A stretch of 40,755 bases of DNA. Source: Ignavibacteria bacterium (GTDB lineage Bacteria; Bacteroidota; Ignavibacteria; Tepidaquicellales; OLB5). Of the stretch, positions 22,608-29,430 are shown one piece after another; positions within the stretch are counted from its first letter, which is position 1; the number at the start of each line of letters is the position of its first letter. The DNA lies in the NCBI GenBank assembly GCA_013140565.1, contig JABFSP010000224.1, forward strand, positions 1-40,755, read 5' to 3'. Under the pieces are notes generated by a model that saw only the letters and a list, made by a program, of their open reading frames with translations, was not told the origin of the DNA and made no database searches. Position numbers and translations under genes: made by a program.

Positions 22608-24256
22608 TATGTTGTTAGTTTAAATTGATTGGATATTAAATTTTGTTGTATTGTATCTGTTTCAGTTTCACCATAACCAGGTGGTGTACTATGCTTTTTC
22701 CAATTCCACATGACATATGCGTCACCGTGGTTTGTTGACCTGCCTAATGTTTTTTTTATTTCTATTTTTGATTGAACTTTTATTTTCTTGTCAGATTTTA
22801 TTTCATATTTCGGTGCTAATAAATCAGCTTTTAATTCATCGATATCAGGGATAGCAGGTTTACCCAGCCTAAAATCCTCTCTGGCTTTCCACCACATTTG
22901 AGACCTTAGATTCAGATATATTTCCTCATCATTGGGAATAGAGATAGGTGTTGAACCTGCTATAATATTTATTTCACTTTCATTGTGTCCCAGCTTTTTC
23001 ATTTCATTAACAGTACCAGCGCCAACACCAATACCGTCAATACCGATATCATGGTCATTGACATTCTTATCTTTAGCTCTGATATGAACTACATCACCAA
23101 GCTGATTACTATCAGGACATGCAAAGCTTTCAAGGCTCAAGCATACATATCCTTTGCCCTCACAGATTGCCGCTTCATCACCAGCCTCACTATTTGCAAC
23201 ATCCACACCAAGCCCGTTAACATTATCAGCACCCATCAATATGTTGTATGCTGTTACTTTATCTATATCAAGATTGCCGTTTTCATCGCACAATTCATTA
23301 TAACGCTTTATTGCATCATCAACCCATTCAGCCTTAATTAGCGCATCTACTGCACTATCAGGGGTTATACCGCGCGCACGTGATAAGTACATAGGATGAT
23401 TCTCTCCATATTTATCTTTAAGTCTTTGCAAACCCTGCCTTGTCTGAGCACCCGGAATAACTTCTTTATCAAGAACTATGTTCGGATGGTCATAAGATGA
23501 AATTCTTATTTGTTTTAAGTTCTGTATTTTGTTGAACTCCTTAAAATTATCAAGCCTGCTGTTGGGATTACCCAGTGCAAGTATCAGATTATGACCGCCA
23601 GTTGATGTATTAATTAAAGCATTAAGTGTTGGAATAGGTACACCCGGAGTTTCCTCAATGATAATAAGCATATGCTCAGCATGAAAACCCTGTGCCTTTG
23701 TAGTAGAATCCTCGCTAGCCTTGGTACCCGCTACAAACGCCTCAGCTTTCCACTTTGTATCCATTTCAGTACCCATTCTTAACTCACCGGTCAAAAGCTT
23801 ACCTTTACCGAAATTAGAATACAATCTGCTGATTTCTGACCATATCTGTGAATGTAGCTGGTCACGTTTTGGAGCTGTAGTTATTACATATGCACCGGTG
23901 GTTTCGGGATCGGTATTCTTATTTTCCTGCCAGCAATCCAAAAACCACAAAACTACTATTGCCGCAGTAAAAGTCTTTTGAACACCTACAGATGAACGTA
24001 TTACAACCCAGTATCCAGCTGCAAGTGATTCCAATGTTTGCATAACAGGATTAAATGAACCATCCCACTTATGTCCTTTGTATTCAGGAAATAAAGTCCA
24101 ATCAAGTGATTCAGGCCTGACTCCTAATCTTTCAACTGCATATCGATAAGGGTTTTGTTTATAAAATTCCAACTGAGATGCATAATTTTTCATACGCTCA
24201 CTATGCCGTCTGTTTAACTCTAACTGTGCCTCAGCCCTAATTTGTAATGTTGACAT
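22607..24256 (-). CDS. Terminase large subunit (549 aa)
   Basis: The packaging motor and headful/cos nuclease. An ATPase domain spans about residues 75-260: P-loop region RSSVGVQKT (87-95), Walker B-like LIIIEE (197-202) and a coupling motif near GNPNSRLDNF. A RuvC-like nuclease domain follows with candidate metal ligands Asp352 (GLGVDVANSEAGDEAA), Asp407 (IGIDGIGVGAG) and Asp512 (NHGDAYVMWNW). The P-loop has Q where G normally precedes K-T, and Walker B has E instead of D, so both motifs are off consensus. It overlaps the small subunit by 20 bases. Identity is firm. Confidence 0.9.
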   Translation of the reverse strand: MSTLQIRAEAQLELNRRHSERMKNYASQLEFYKQNPYRYAVERLGVRPESLDWTLFPEYKGHKWDGSFNPVMQTLESLAAGYWVVIRSSVGVQKTFTAAIVVLWFLDCWQENKNTDPETTGAYVITTAPKRDQLHSQIWSEISRLYSNFGKGKLLTGELRMGTEMDTKWKAEAFVAGTKASEDSTTKAQGFHAEHMLIIIEETPGVPIPTLNALINTSTGGHNLILALGNPNSRLDNFKEFNKIQNLKQIRISSYDHPNIVLDKEVIPGAQTRQGLQRLKDKYGENHPMYLSRARGITPDSAVDALIKAEWVDDAIKRYNELCDENGNLDIDKVTAYNILMGADNVNGLGVDVANSEAGDEAAICEGKGYVCLSLESFACPDSNQLGDVVHIRAKDKNVNDHDIGIDGIGVGAGTVNEMKKLGHNESEINIIAGSTPISIPNDEEIYLNLRSQMWWKAREDFRLGKPAIPDIDELKADLLAPKYEIKSDKKIKVQSKIEIKKTLGRSTNHGDAYVMWNWKKHSTPPGYGETETDTIQQNLISNQFKLTT

Positions 24257-24749
24257 TTCTTTCAGCTAATATTTTTTGTGGCTCTTCACCCTGAGCTATC
24301 CTGTGTAATTCTGCATCTGTGAATGATGAAAGATCATAGTTTTGTTTATCTGATTTCTCAATTACAATTTTATCCAAACCAAACAACTTAAATATTAATG
24401 ATGAAATCTTTGTTCTTGCATCAATTTCTTTTAATACCTTTTCCTGTTTTTCAGCATCTGTACCAACTGCATTGAATGCCATTGCAGCTTTATTATCTAA
24501 CCTTTGAAGTTTTAAATATTCCCTGATTTTTATCTTGTTGGCTTCTTTCCTCTGTTCAGCCATCCACTCCTCAAGCTCATCTTCGACATCCCTCTGAACC
24601 TGGCTTTTACTGTAATTCAGTTTTTGAGCTATATCCCTGTATGTAAATCCCTCCTGATATAAAGTCCATGCCTGATGCATTCTTTCAATCTGTTTTACTG
24701 ACCTTTTTTTTGTTCTTGTCTTAACAACTGACTTTTCCTTTTGTCCCAC
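24237..24749 (-). CDS. Terminase small subunit (170 aa)
   Basis: A helix-turn-helix is clear at about residues 25-58 (AWTLYQEGFTYRDIAQKLNYSKSQVQRDVEDEL), the DNA-recognition part of small terminases. Residues 65-135 are helical and charged and would mediate oligomerisation. The C-terminus contains SSFTDAELHRIAQGEEPQKIL, a segment often contacting the large subunit. It precedes the large subunit with overlap and follows the ParB-methyltransferase by 11 bases. Confidence 0.85.
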   Translation of the reverse strand: MGQKEKSVVKTRTKKRSVKQIERMHQAWTLYQEGFTYRDIAQKLNYSKSQVQRDVEDELEEWMAEQRKEANKIKIREYLKLQRLDNKAAMAFNAVGTDAEKQEKVLKEIDARTKISSLIFKLFGLDKIVIEKSDKQNYDLSSFTDAELHRIAQGEEPQKILAERNVNITN

Positions 24750-24760
24750 GATGTCCCATG

Positions 24761-26083
24761 TTAAGATTTGAGGAAAGCATTGTTATTTAATAGCTTTCCA
24801 TTTTTGGTAACTTTGCATATTATCTTGTTATCATTACAGAATTTTATATATCTTTTAATAATGACATCTGCATACTTTGGGTCAAGTTCAATCAGGTAAC
24901 AAAACCTTTGCATTTGTTCACACCCGATTAAGGTTGATCCACTCCCACCAAAAGCATCTACCACTATGTCACCACGCTGCGAACTCTTCCTTAAAGCCCT
25001 CTCCGAAAGCCTCACTGGCTTTTGTGTTGGATGAACATAGTCATTCGTGTTATCACGATTAATAAACCATAAGTCCAAAACCTCAATAAAGCTATCGAAA
25101 TCAAGAGAATGTACATCTTTCAGATTTGCAAGTTTCTTATTTGTAAAATGTTTTTTCCCTTGCTTCCATCCAACAATGCACGGTTCAAAGCATCTGTGAT
25201 AATCCTGTCCATAAGAAAATACAAACCTTTCTTTAACCCAAATAACAGTCTGGCTTTTATGCCAAAGAGCAGATTCAAATGCCTGTAGGTTAATAACTAC
25301 ATTTCTATCAGCAAACCACCAATACAGAACACAATCATCAGTTGTGAATTTATAAAGGTTTTCCAGAGTTTTAGTATAAAGTTCTAAAGCCTCTTCCGGT
25401 TTTTTATTATCATTGAATATTTTACCGTCATTTCCATACTTACCTTTTGAATATGAATTACCGGACGGCGATTTATAATCAACGTTATAGGGAGGATCCG
25501 TATGAATTAATCTGGCTTTTTTGTTTTTAAACAATATTTTAAAATATTTCTCATCCTTTGAATCACCGCAAATAAGCCTGTGACCGTTCAGCTGATAAAT
25601 ATCACCAAGTTTGGTTTGAGGCTTTTTGATTTTTGCATATTCAGCCTCAGCATCAAAACCATCTTCCTTAACTGCCTCCGAATCAAAGAAGTGAAGTTCT
25701 TCTTTACCAAATCCCCAGCTTTTCAGGTCACCAAAGGAAAAAGAGGAAGCTAACTTTTCAAAATCCCATTCACCTGTATTCTTATTTGACCGGATGAGAT
25801 ATTCTTCAAATTCCTTTTTATTCAGTTTCCTGTTCGGGACCCGGGCTTCAATCATCTCATCACCACGGCCAAGATCAATTAAAGCCTTAACTCGCATATG
25901 ACCTGCAACAAGAGTATTATCTGTGTTTACTGCAACAATCTCAACATAATTGAATTTAATGATTGATTGTTTTAACTCTTCGAATTGAGACTCTGATATC
26001 TTTCTTGGATTATTTTCATATCCTTTAAGCTCAGATACTTTCCTCTTTTCGGTACTCCAAACTATTTTTTTATCTTTTTTCAT
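24761..26083 (-). CDS. ParB-domain DNA methyltransferase (440 aa)
   Basis: Residues 8-125 form a ParB/Spo0J-like N-terminal domain with NPRK (25-28) and G-H-M-R (61-64). Residues 160-430 are a beta-class N4-cytosine/N6-adenine methyltransferase with catalytic DPPY (196-199), followed by the S-adenosylmethionine loop DAFGGSGST (376-384). This fusion is widespread in phages next to terminase genes and probably protects phage DNA at specific sites. It is the first large gene of the late operon and is preceded at 19 bases by the second copy of the leader element. Target sequence and base (N4 or N6) cannot be deduced. Confidence 0.9.
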   Translation of the reverse strand: MKKDKKIVWSTEKRKVSELKGYENNPRKISESQFEELKQSIIKFNYVEIVAVNTDNTLVAGHMRVKALIDLGRGDEMIEARVPNRKLNKKEFEEYLIRSNKNTGEWDFEKLASSFSFGDLKSWGFGKEELHFFDSEAVKEDGFDAEAEYAKIKKPQTKLGDIYQLNGHRLICGDSKDEKYFKILFKNKKARLIHTDPPYNVDYKSPSGNSYSKGKYGNDGKIFNDNKKPEEALELYTKTLENLYKFTTDDCVLYWWFADRNVVINLQAFESALWHKSQTVIWVKERFVFSYGQDYHRCFEPCIVGWKQGKKHFTNKKLANLKDVHSLDFDSFIEVLDLWFINRDNTNDYVHPTQKPVRLSERALRKSSQRGDIVVDAFGGSGSTLIGCEQMQRFCYLIELDPKYADVIIKRYIKFCNDNKIICKVTKNGKLLNNNAFLKS

Positions 26084-26102
26084 ATTCTAATAAATAAAAA
26101 TA

Positions 26103-26163
26103 GGGCTGCAACTCACCAATTTGAGCTACAGCCCTCAGTATTAACAATTTTATGTTTTCCTTA
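26103..26163 (-). promoter_or_regulatory. Conserved leader RNA element, copy B (upstream of ParB-methyltransferase)
   Basis: Read on the minus strand: TAAGGA (26163-26158), a small AACA/TGTT hairpin, then TACTGA (26140-26135). A 13-bp stem follows, GGGCTGTAGCTCA with TGAGTTGCAGCCC, around loop AATTGG (26134-26103), then TATTTTTATTT. The start codon is 19 bases on. The stem keeps pairing with copy A through changed base pairs (AATTCC/GGGATT versus AGCTCA/TGAGTT). Confidence 0.65.
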
Positions 26164-26196
26164 CCGGCTTGAAATAATTGTACGGTGAAACACTTT

Positions 26197-26382
26197 TTAA
26201 ACCTGCAGGTGAATTTTATTCTTCTTTGATGCTATGATTTCCTTTGAATCCACCTGTTTACCACCCACCCTAAGCTTTAAGAAAAGCTTATTGGTATATT
26301 CTGAATGAAATATCACCTTGACCTTATCGCCATCAACAACAAACTTTGCGCTTTTTGGTACTTCAATGATAATCTCTTTCAT
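26197..26382 (-). CDS. Small beta-rich protein, first late gene (61 aa)
   Basis: A compact strand-rich protein (KEIIIEVPKSAKFVVDGDKVKVIFHSEY ... KEIIASKKNKIHLQV) with no membrane or signal segment. It starts only two bases past a near-perfect Bacteroidota promoter, so its mRNA would be leaderless or nearly so. It precedes the copy B leader element. Function unknown. Possible roles are a small transcription or translation regulator of the late operon, from position only. Confidence 0.6.
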   Translation of the reverse strand: MKEIIIEVPKSAKFVVDGDKVKVIFHSEYTNKLFLKLRVGGKQVDSKEIIASKKNKIHLQV

Positions 26383-26383
26383 A

Positions 26384-26415
26384 CAAAAATAACCTTATAA
26401 TTAATTTTTAACAAA
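26384..26415 (-). promoter_or_regulatory. Late promoter, TTTG-N20-TATTTTTG
   Basis: On the minus strand the -33 TTTG (26412-26415) and -7 TATTTTTG (26384-26391) are separated by exactly 20 bases. This is the same spacing and -7 sequence as the cargo promoter at 8329-8360. It sits at the head of the packaging and structural genes. The expected start of RNA almost coincides with the ATG at 26382. Confidence 0.75.
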
Positions 26416-26484
26416 CTTCAAGGGATTTATATCCCAAAACAGGTGATTTCCTTATAATTTCATTCCAATTAGATTTAATGAAAA

Positions 26485-26904
26485 ATGGGAATTTTAAACA
26501 AGAAGTATTTAGGCTCAGCTTCAATGATGTTGCAAGAACTCTTTGATGGTGTATCATCCGATGAAAAACAACAGATGAAATCAATCTTTGATAATTTAAG
26601 CCAGGAGTTATACCACCAGTACCTGTTGGAAGTTCAACAGGATATATTAACATATATTTCATCAACTCCCGAAGAGCGCAATACAAACTGGATTGATTTA
26701 TCTTACAAATTAAAACTGCATTATTTTTCATTTATTTATCTTCAGCATGGTTATTTACTGATGCGGCGCCTTGCTGCTATGCCTAATAAAAATGGAATCA
26801 GACGTGTACCGGCATTTTTTTCTGTTATGTCTGTTGATATAAAGAACAAAATATTTAAAGATTCCATTTTTAATGATGAGTTAAGTTATGAAGATTTTGC
26901 TTAG
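26485..26904 (+). CDS. Rightward cargo protein between early and late operons (139 aa)
   Basis: A soluble, mainly helical protein (SASMMLQELFDGVSSDEKQQMKSIFDNLSQELYHQYLLEVQQDIL) with an aromatic middle (LKLHYFSFIYLQHGYLLMRRL) and an acidic end. It runs against the phage operons and its stop overlaps that of the leftward 148-aa gene tail-to-tail. A TATAAT-like -10 lies at 26453-26458, but its -35 is poor. The leftward frame across the same DNA looks like a shadow. No family was recognised. Placement at an operon boundary is typical of cargo genes. Confidence 0.6.
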   Translation: MGILNKKYLGSASMMLQELFDGVSSDEKQQMKSIFDNLSQELYHQYLLEVQQDILTYISSTPEERNTNWIDLSYKLKLHYFSFIYLQHGYLLMRRLAAMPNKNGIRRVPAFFSVMSVDIKNKIFKDSIFNDELSYEDFA

Positions 26905-27347
26905 TTCTTTACTTCAACTGGATATTCAATATTGAATTTACCCTCTTTAATCGTGCCAATCTGATAATATATATTATTATCTACATCTCTGTATGATATT
27001 TGAAACTGCACAAAAATATCATTCGGATGACCGGTAGAATTATCACTTTGTAAAAAGAAATGCGTTATAGAGCTTTGTGACTTAACCAAATCCCCACTCT
27101 TAATCCCATGATTTACTACAGGCAAACCTACCGGAGTTAACAGTTCAAAATGCTCAAAGAATAAATCAGAGCCAACATTTAACATATGAAACGATATGCC
27201 ATCATGAGCTCTTTTCCAATTTTGCTGATGTAGTCTGGGAAGTATGTTTTTCTTTCTTAAAGTCAAATCATCGTTCCTGTTTTTTGAGTATTGATATATA
27301 TTAAAAAATAAACTTATTGCAGCTATTATGTATCCGAGATATTCCAT
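26901..27347 (-). CDS. Single-TM hypothetical protein (148 aa)
   Basis: The ATG at 27347 is chosen because GGAG lies nine bases upstream and a membrane helix follows directly (EYLGYIIAAISLFFNIYQYSK). After the anchor comes a basic stretch and a beta-rich soluble domain (residues 50-148; HMLNVGSDLFFEHFELL, FVQFQISYRDVDNNIYYQIGTI) that probably faces the cytoplasm. Proteins with this build occur in hosts and prophages without assigned function. It is the last gene of the early operon. Confidence 0.6.
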   Translation of the reverse strand: MEYLGYIIAAISLFFNIYQYSKNRNDDLTLRKKNILPRLHQQNWKRAHDGISFHMLNVGSDLFFEHFELLTPVGLPVVNHGIKSGDLVKSQSSITHFFLQSDNSTGHPNDIFVQFQISYRDVDNNIYYQIGTIKEGKFNIEYPVEVKN

Positions 27348-27401
27348 TTTGTACATCTCCTTTCTATTACAAATATACCCTGCAAACATTGGTTAATTCA
27401 A

Positions 27402-27890
27402 TTAATTAATATTGCGGGCTCTTGGTGAAAGATAAGGTATACCGATTAAATTAAACAAATCGATTTCCTCTCTTACCGGGATAATTTCACCCTTACGGGT
27501 TAGGAATCCATTAACACCGTTAAATCCCTTTTTTACCCAGCCAGATGCTAAAACATTATGCGAATACTCAACACTGCCAGTTCTGATTGCAAAGATATAT
27601 CCCCAGTTATCGAGATGAGCAACAAACAGATCAACTTTAATACCTTGATAATAAAATTGTTTATATTTTTCGCCATTCTTGATGTACTGAAAATCTCGGT
27701 TTAATTTAAGTAAATGTAAACCCAGTACATTGAACAGCTTATTAGCTTGCTTTGGGATCAGAACTATTTCAATATCTTTTACAATTTCTTTTTCCCTGCG
27801 GATAGAACCTGCTATCTCAATCCGTTCACAGTAAGGCTCAAGGAGTACCTTTAAACTCTCCGCTATTGGTTTGGCTTCTGTTAGTAACAT
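27402..27890 (-). CDS. PolX-type nucleotidyltransferase domain protein (162 aa)
   Basis: The palm of a DNA polymerase beta family enzyme is visible: G-S-I-R-R at about 27-31, the metal-binding D-I-E (38-40, where D-x-D is more usual) and a third acidic residue in GIKVDLF near 87. The end carries RKGEIIPVREEIDLFNLIGIPYLSPRARN, the thumb-end motif of the family. The 8-kDa lyase and fingers domains are absent, so this is a stand-alone catalytic domain as found in several phages. It could transfer nucleotides in repair or modification. It lies four bases from a deoxyribosyltransferase-like gene. Confidence 0.8.
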   Translation of the reverse strand: MLLTEAKPIAESLKVLLEPYCERIEIAGSIRREKEIVKDIEIVLIPKQANKLFNVLGLHLLKLNRDFQYIKNGEKYKQFYYQGIKVDLFVAHLDNWGYIFAIRTGSVEYSHNVLASGWVKKGFNGVNGFLTRKGEIIPVREEIDLFNLIGIPYLSPRARNIN

Positions 27891-27893
27891 TGG

Positions 27894-28328
27894 TTATTTA
27901 GGTACAACAGGAAAATTAATTTTAATATTTTTTATTAATTCAGTGTATTCATAAAAGGATGATTCAAAACATCGTCTCATTAAACCTATATTTTCACCTT
28001 TAGCATGTAATACAAAAATTGGTACTTTTGACGCATATGCAATTCCTATCTCTACACAAGAATCCATGCCTAGGTTACTAATTGCAATTACCAAATCAGA
28101 ATGACCTGCCCAGTAAGAATCGTAATCAAATGATTTTTGCCCTTTTTCACTCCATATCCAAGTTGATAAATCCTCGGGTTTACCATCTCTTAAATTTTCC
28201 TCATTAGCATTCCTTACAAATGATTTTACTTCAACATTTGTAAATCTTGTCTCAAGAAGATCCGTCAATAGTTCAACTGCATGTTGATTTTTCCAGCTTG
28301 TAGCTATGTAAATTTTGAAAACTTCCAT
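27894..28328 (-). CDS. Nucleoside 2-deoxyribosyltransferase-like protein (144 aa)
   Basis: The fold signature is an N-terminal strand KIYIATSWKNQ, then DYDSYWAGHSDLVIAISNLGMDSCVEIGIAYA with the candidate catalytic glutamate, then PIFVLHA. These match nucleoside 2-deoxyribosyltransferase-like Rossmann proteins, which exchange bases on deoxynucleosides or hydrolyse nucleotides. In a phage early operon it may change nucleotide pools or remove a signalling nucleotide. The exact substrate is not predictable. It is directly upstream of the PolX-type gene, suggesting a joint role in nucleotide metabolism. Confidence 0.75.
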   Translation of the reverse strand: MEVFKIYIATSWKNQHAVELLTDLLETRFTNVEVKSFVRNANEENLRDGKPEDLSTWIWSEKGQKSFDYDSYWAGHSDLVIAISNLGMDSCVEIGIAYASKVPIFVLHAKGENIGLMRRCFESSFYEYTELIKNIKINFPVVPK

Positions 28329-28343
28329 GCTTATTCCTTTCTA

Positions 28344-28733
28344 TTATATTATTTTAGTTACTTCAAATCTTACAACCCATGCTGTTTTCCATTTTTCATC
28401 TTTTGTTGTACGCCACCAACGCCAATAAGCTCTATCCGGCAAACAATCTGTTTTACCAACTTTGTATAAAGGAATGTTATTATCACACATATACTGAAAG
28501 CCTTCTTTTTCATAATCACTTTCCGGTGCATCTTTCATATCCTCCTGATACACTGCAAGGATCTTGATTTCAGCTACTTTTTTACCGCCAAACCTGGGTG
28601 ACTTATCCCATGCCTGTACAGTTTCGCCCGGCTTAAAACTTGCAGCATGTCTTGGATTCCAGTACCTGCGGGTTACTGATTTGTGACCTGCAAGAAGTGC
28701 AGCAGTTGTTTTAGCAAATGATATTATTTTCAT
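28344..28733 (-). CDS. ASCH/PUA-like domain protein (129 aa)
   Basis: The N-terminus KIISFAKTTAALLAGHKSVTRRYWNPRHA, the strand VAEIKILAVYQEDM, the conserved DYEKEGFQYM and the terminal strand AWVVRFEV form the ASCH pattern. These are small RNA- or nucleotide-binding proteins related to PUA, common in phage early regions. Some members hydrolyse modified nucleosides, but activity here is not certain. It overlaps the gene before it by four bases (ATGA). Confidence 0.8.
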   Translation of the reverse strand: MKIISFAKTTAALLAGHKSVTRRYWNPRHAASFKPGETVQAWDKSPRFGGKKVAEIKILAVYQEDMKDAPESDYEKEGFQYMCDNNIPLYKVGKTDCLPDRAYWRWWRTTKDEKWKTAWVVRFEVTKII

Positions 28734-29164
28734 GCCGGTAATAACCCTTTATAATTTTTCTCTTTCAATACTTCAAAAAATGTTTGTTTACCGTCAAATG
28801 CATATGGCAAAAAAACCTCCATAAACTCAACCTGATTTAAAAGTATCATTGATACTTGAATCTGAACCCAGTCAAACAATAACTTCCAAGCTGTTCGCTG
28901 TGCCTGTTTTTTGCATGTTTCCTCAGCTGATTCATTCCATCTTTTATAACCCTTTTTAAGTTCCTTGAATACAAGCTCAGATTTTGCAGGAAGCTTAAAG
29001 CTAATGGGTTTTCCGTTAACTTCAACCTGGAATGCCATACCTGATATTTCCCCATCAACATACCATTTACTAATATTCATTGCCCCGGCATCGACAAGTA
29101 GTTTTTCAATGAGCATTATTGATTTTTCAGGTAAAACTGTGGATGTGTAGTTTTTTAAATTCAT
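28730..29164 (-). CDS. Conserved phage early protein, unknown function (144 aa)
   Basis: The ATG at 29164 is used because it matches the start of a widespread phage protein that I recognise by pattern (MNLKNYTSTVLPEKSIMLIEKLLVDAGA ... FKLPAK ... EQAQRTAWKLLFDWVQIQVSMI-like ... VEFMEVFLPYAFDGKQTFFE). The family has no assigned function that I know of. The protein is cytosolic, alpha/beta at first and helical later. It usually lies among recombination and replication genes, as here. Confidence 0.7.
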   Translation of the reverse strand: MNLKNYTSTVLPEKSIMLIEKLLVDAGAMNISKWYVDGEISGMAFQVEVNGKPISFKLPAKSELVFKELKKGYKRWNESAEETCKKQAQRTAWKLLFDWVQIQVSMILLNQVEFMEVFLPYAFDGKQTFFEVLKEKNYKGLLPA

Positions 29165-29219
29165 TTTTTTATCCTCTAATTTATATATATTTGTATGTTT
29201 AAAACATAAATTAATTGCC

Positions 29220-29426
29220 ATGCTATCCAAAACGTTCGATGTAGAGGGTTATTTCATAGTTGTCGATATTGATGAATCTGGAAAATTCTATCATGCTTAT
29301 TGTCCTGATGAATCCAAATTAGACCCATTCTTAAAAAACCTGTTTGTTATCACCGACCAAGAACATATTGTTCATTATAATTTAAAAGAAGCAGTTATAG
29401 ATTTTAATCACAGACCAGAAAAGTAG
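29220..29426 (+). CDS. Small rightward cargo protein (68 aa)
   Basis: A small acidic, aromatic protein (EGYFIVVDIDESGKFYHAYCPDESKLDPFL) of probable alpha/beta fold on the strand opposite to its neighbours. A TATATTTG -7 element (29186-29193) lies 26 bases upstream, though without a good -33. Its stop is four bases from the stop of the leftward fusion gene. No family recognised. It may be a small regulator or cargo gene. Confidence 0.55.
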   Translation: MLSKTFDVEGYFIVVDIDESGKFYHAYCPDESKLDPFLKNLFVITDQEHIVHYNLKEAVIDFNHRPEK

Positions 29427-29430
29427 ATTA

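Noticed and set aside
26408-26731. Leftward 107-codon frame opposite the rightward 139-aa gene
   Set aside because: It crosses the late promoter and has shadow-like composition. The rightward frame is longer and more protein-like.
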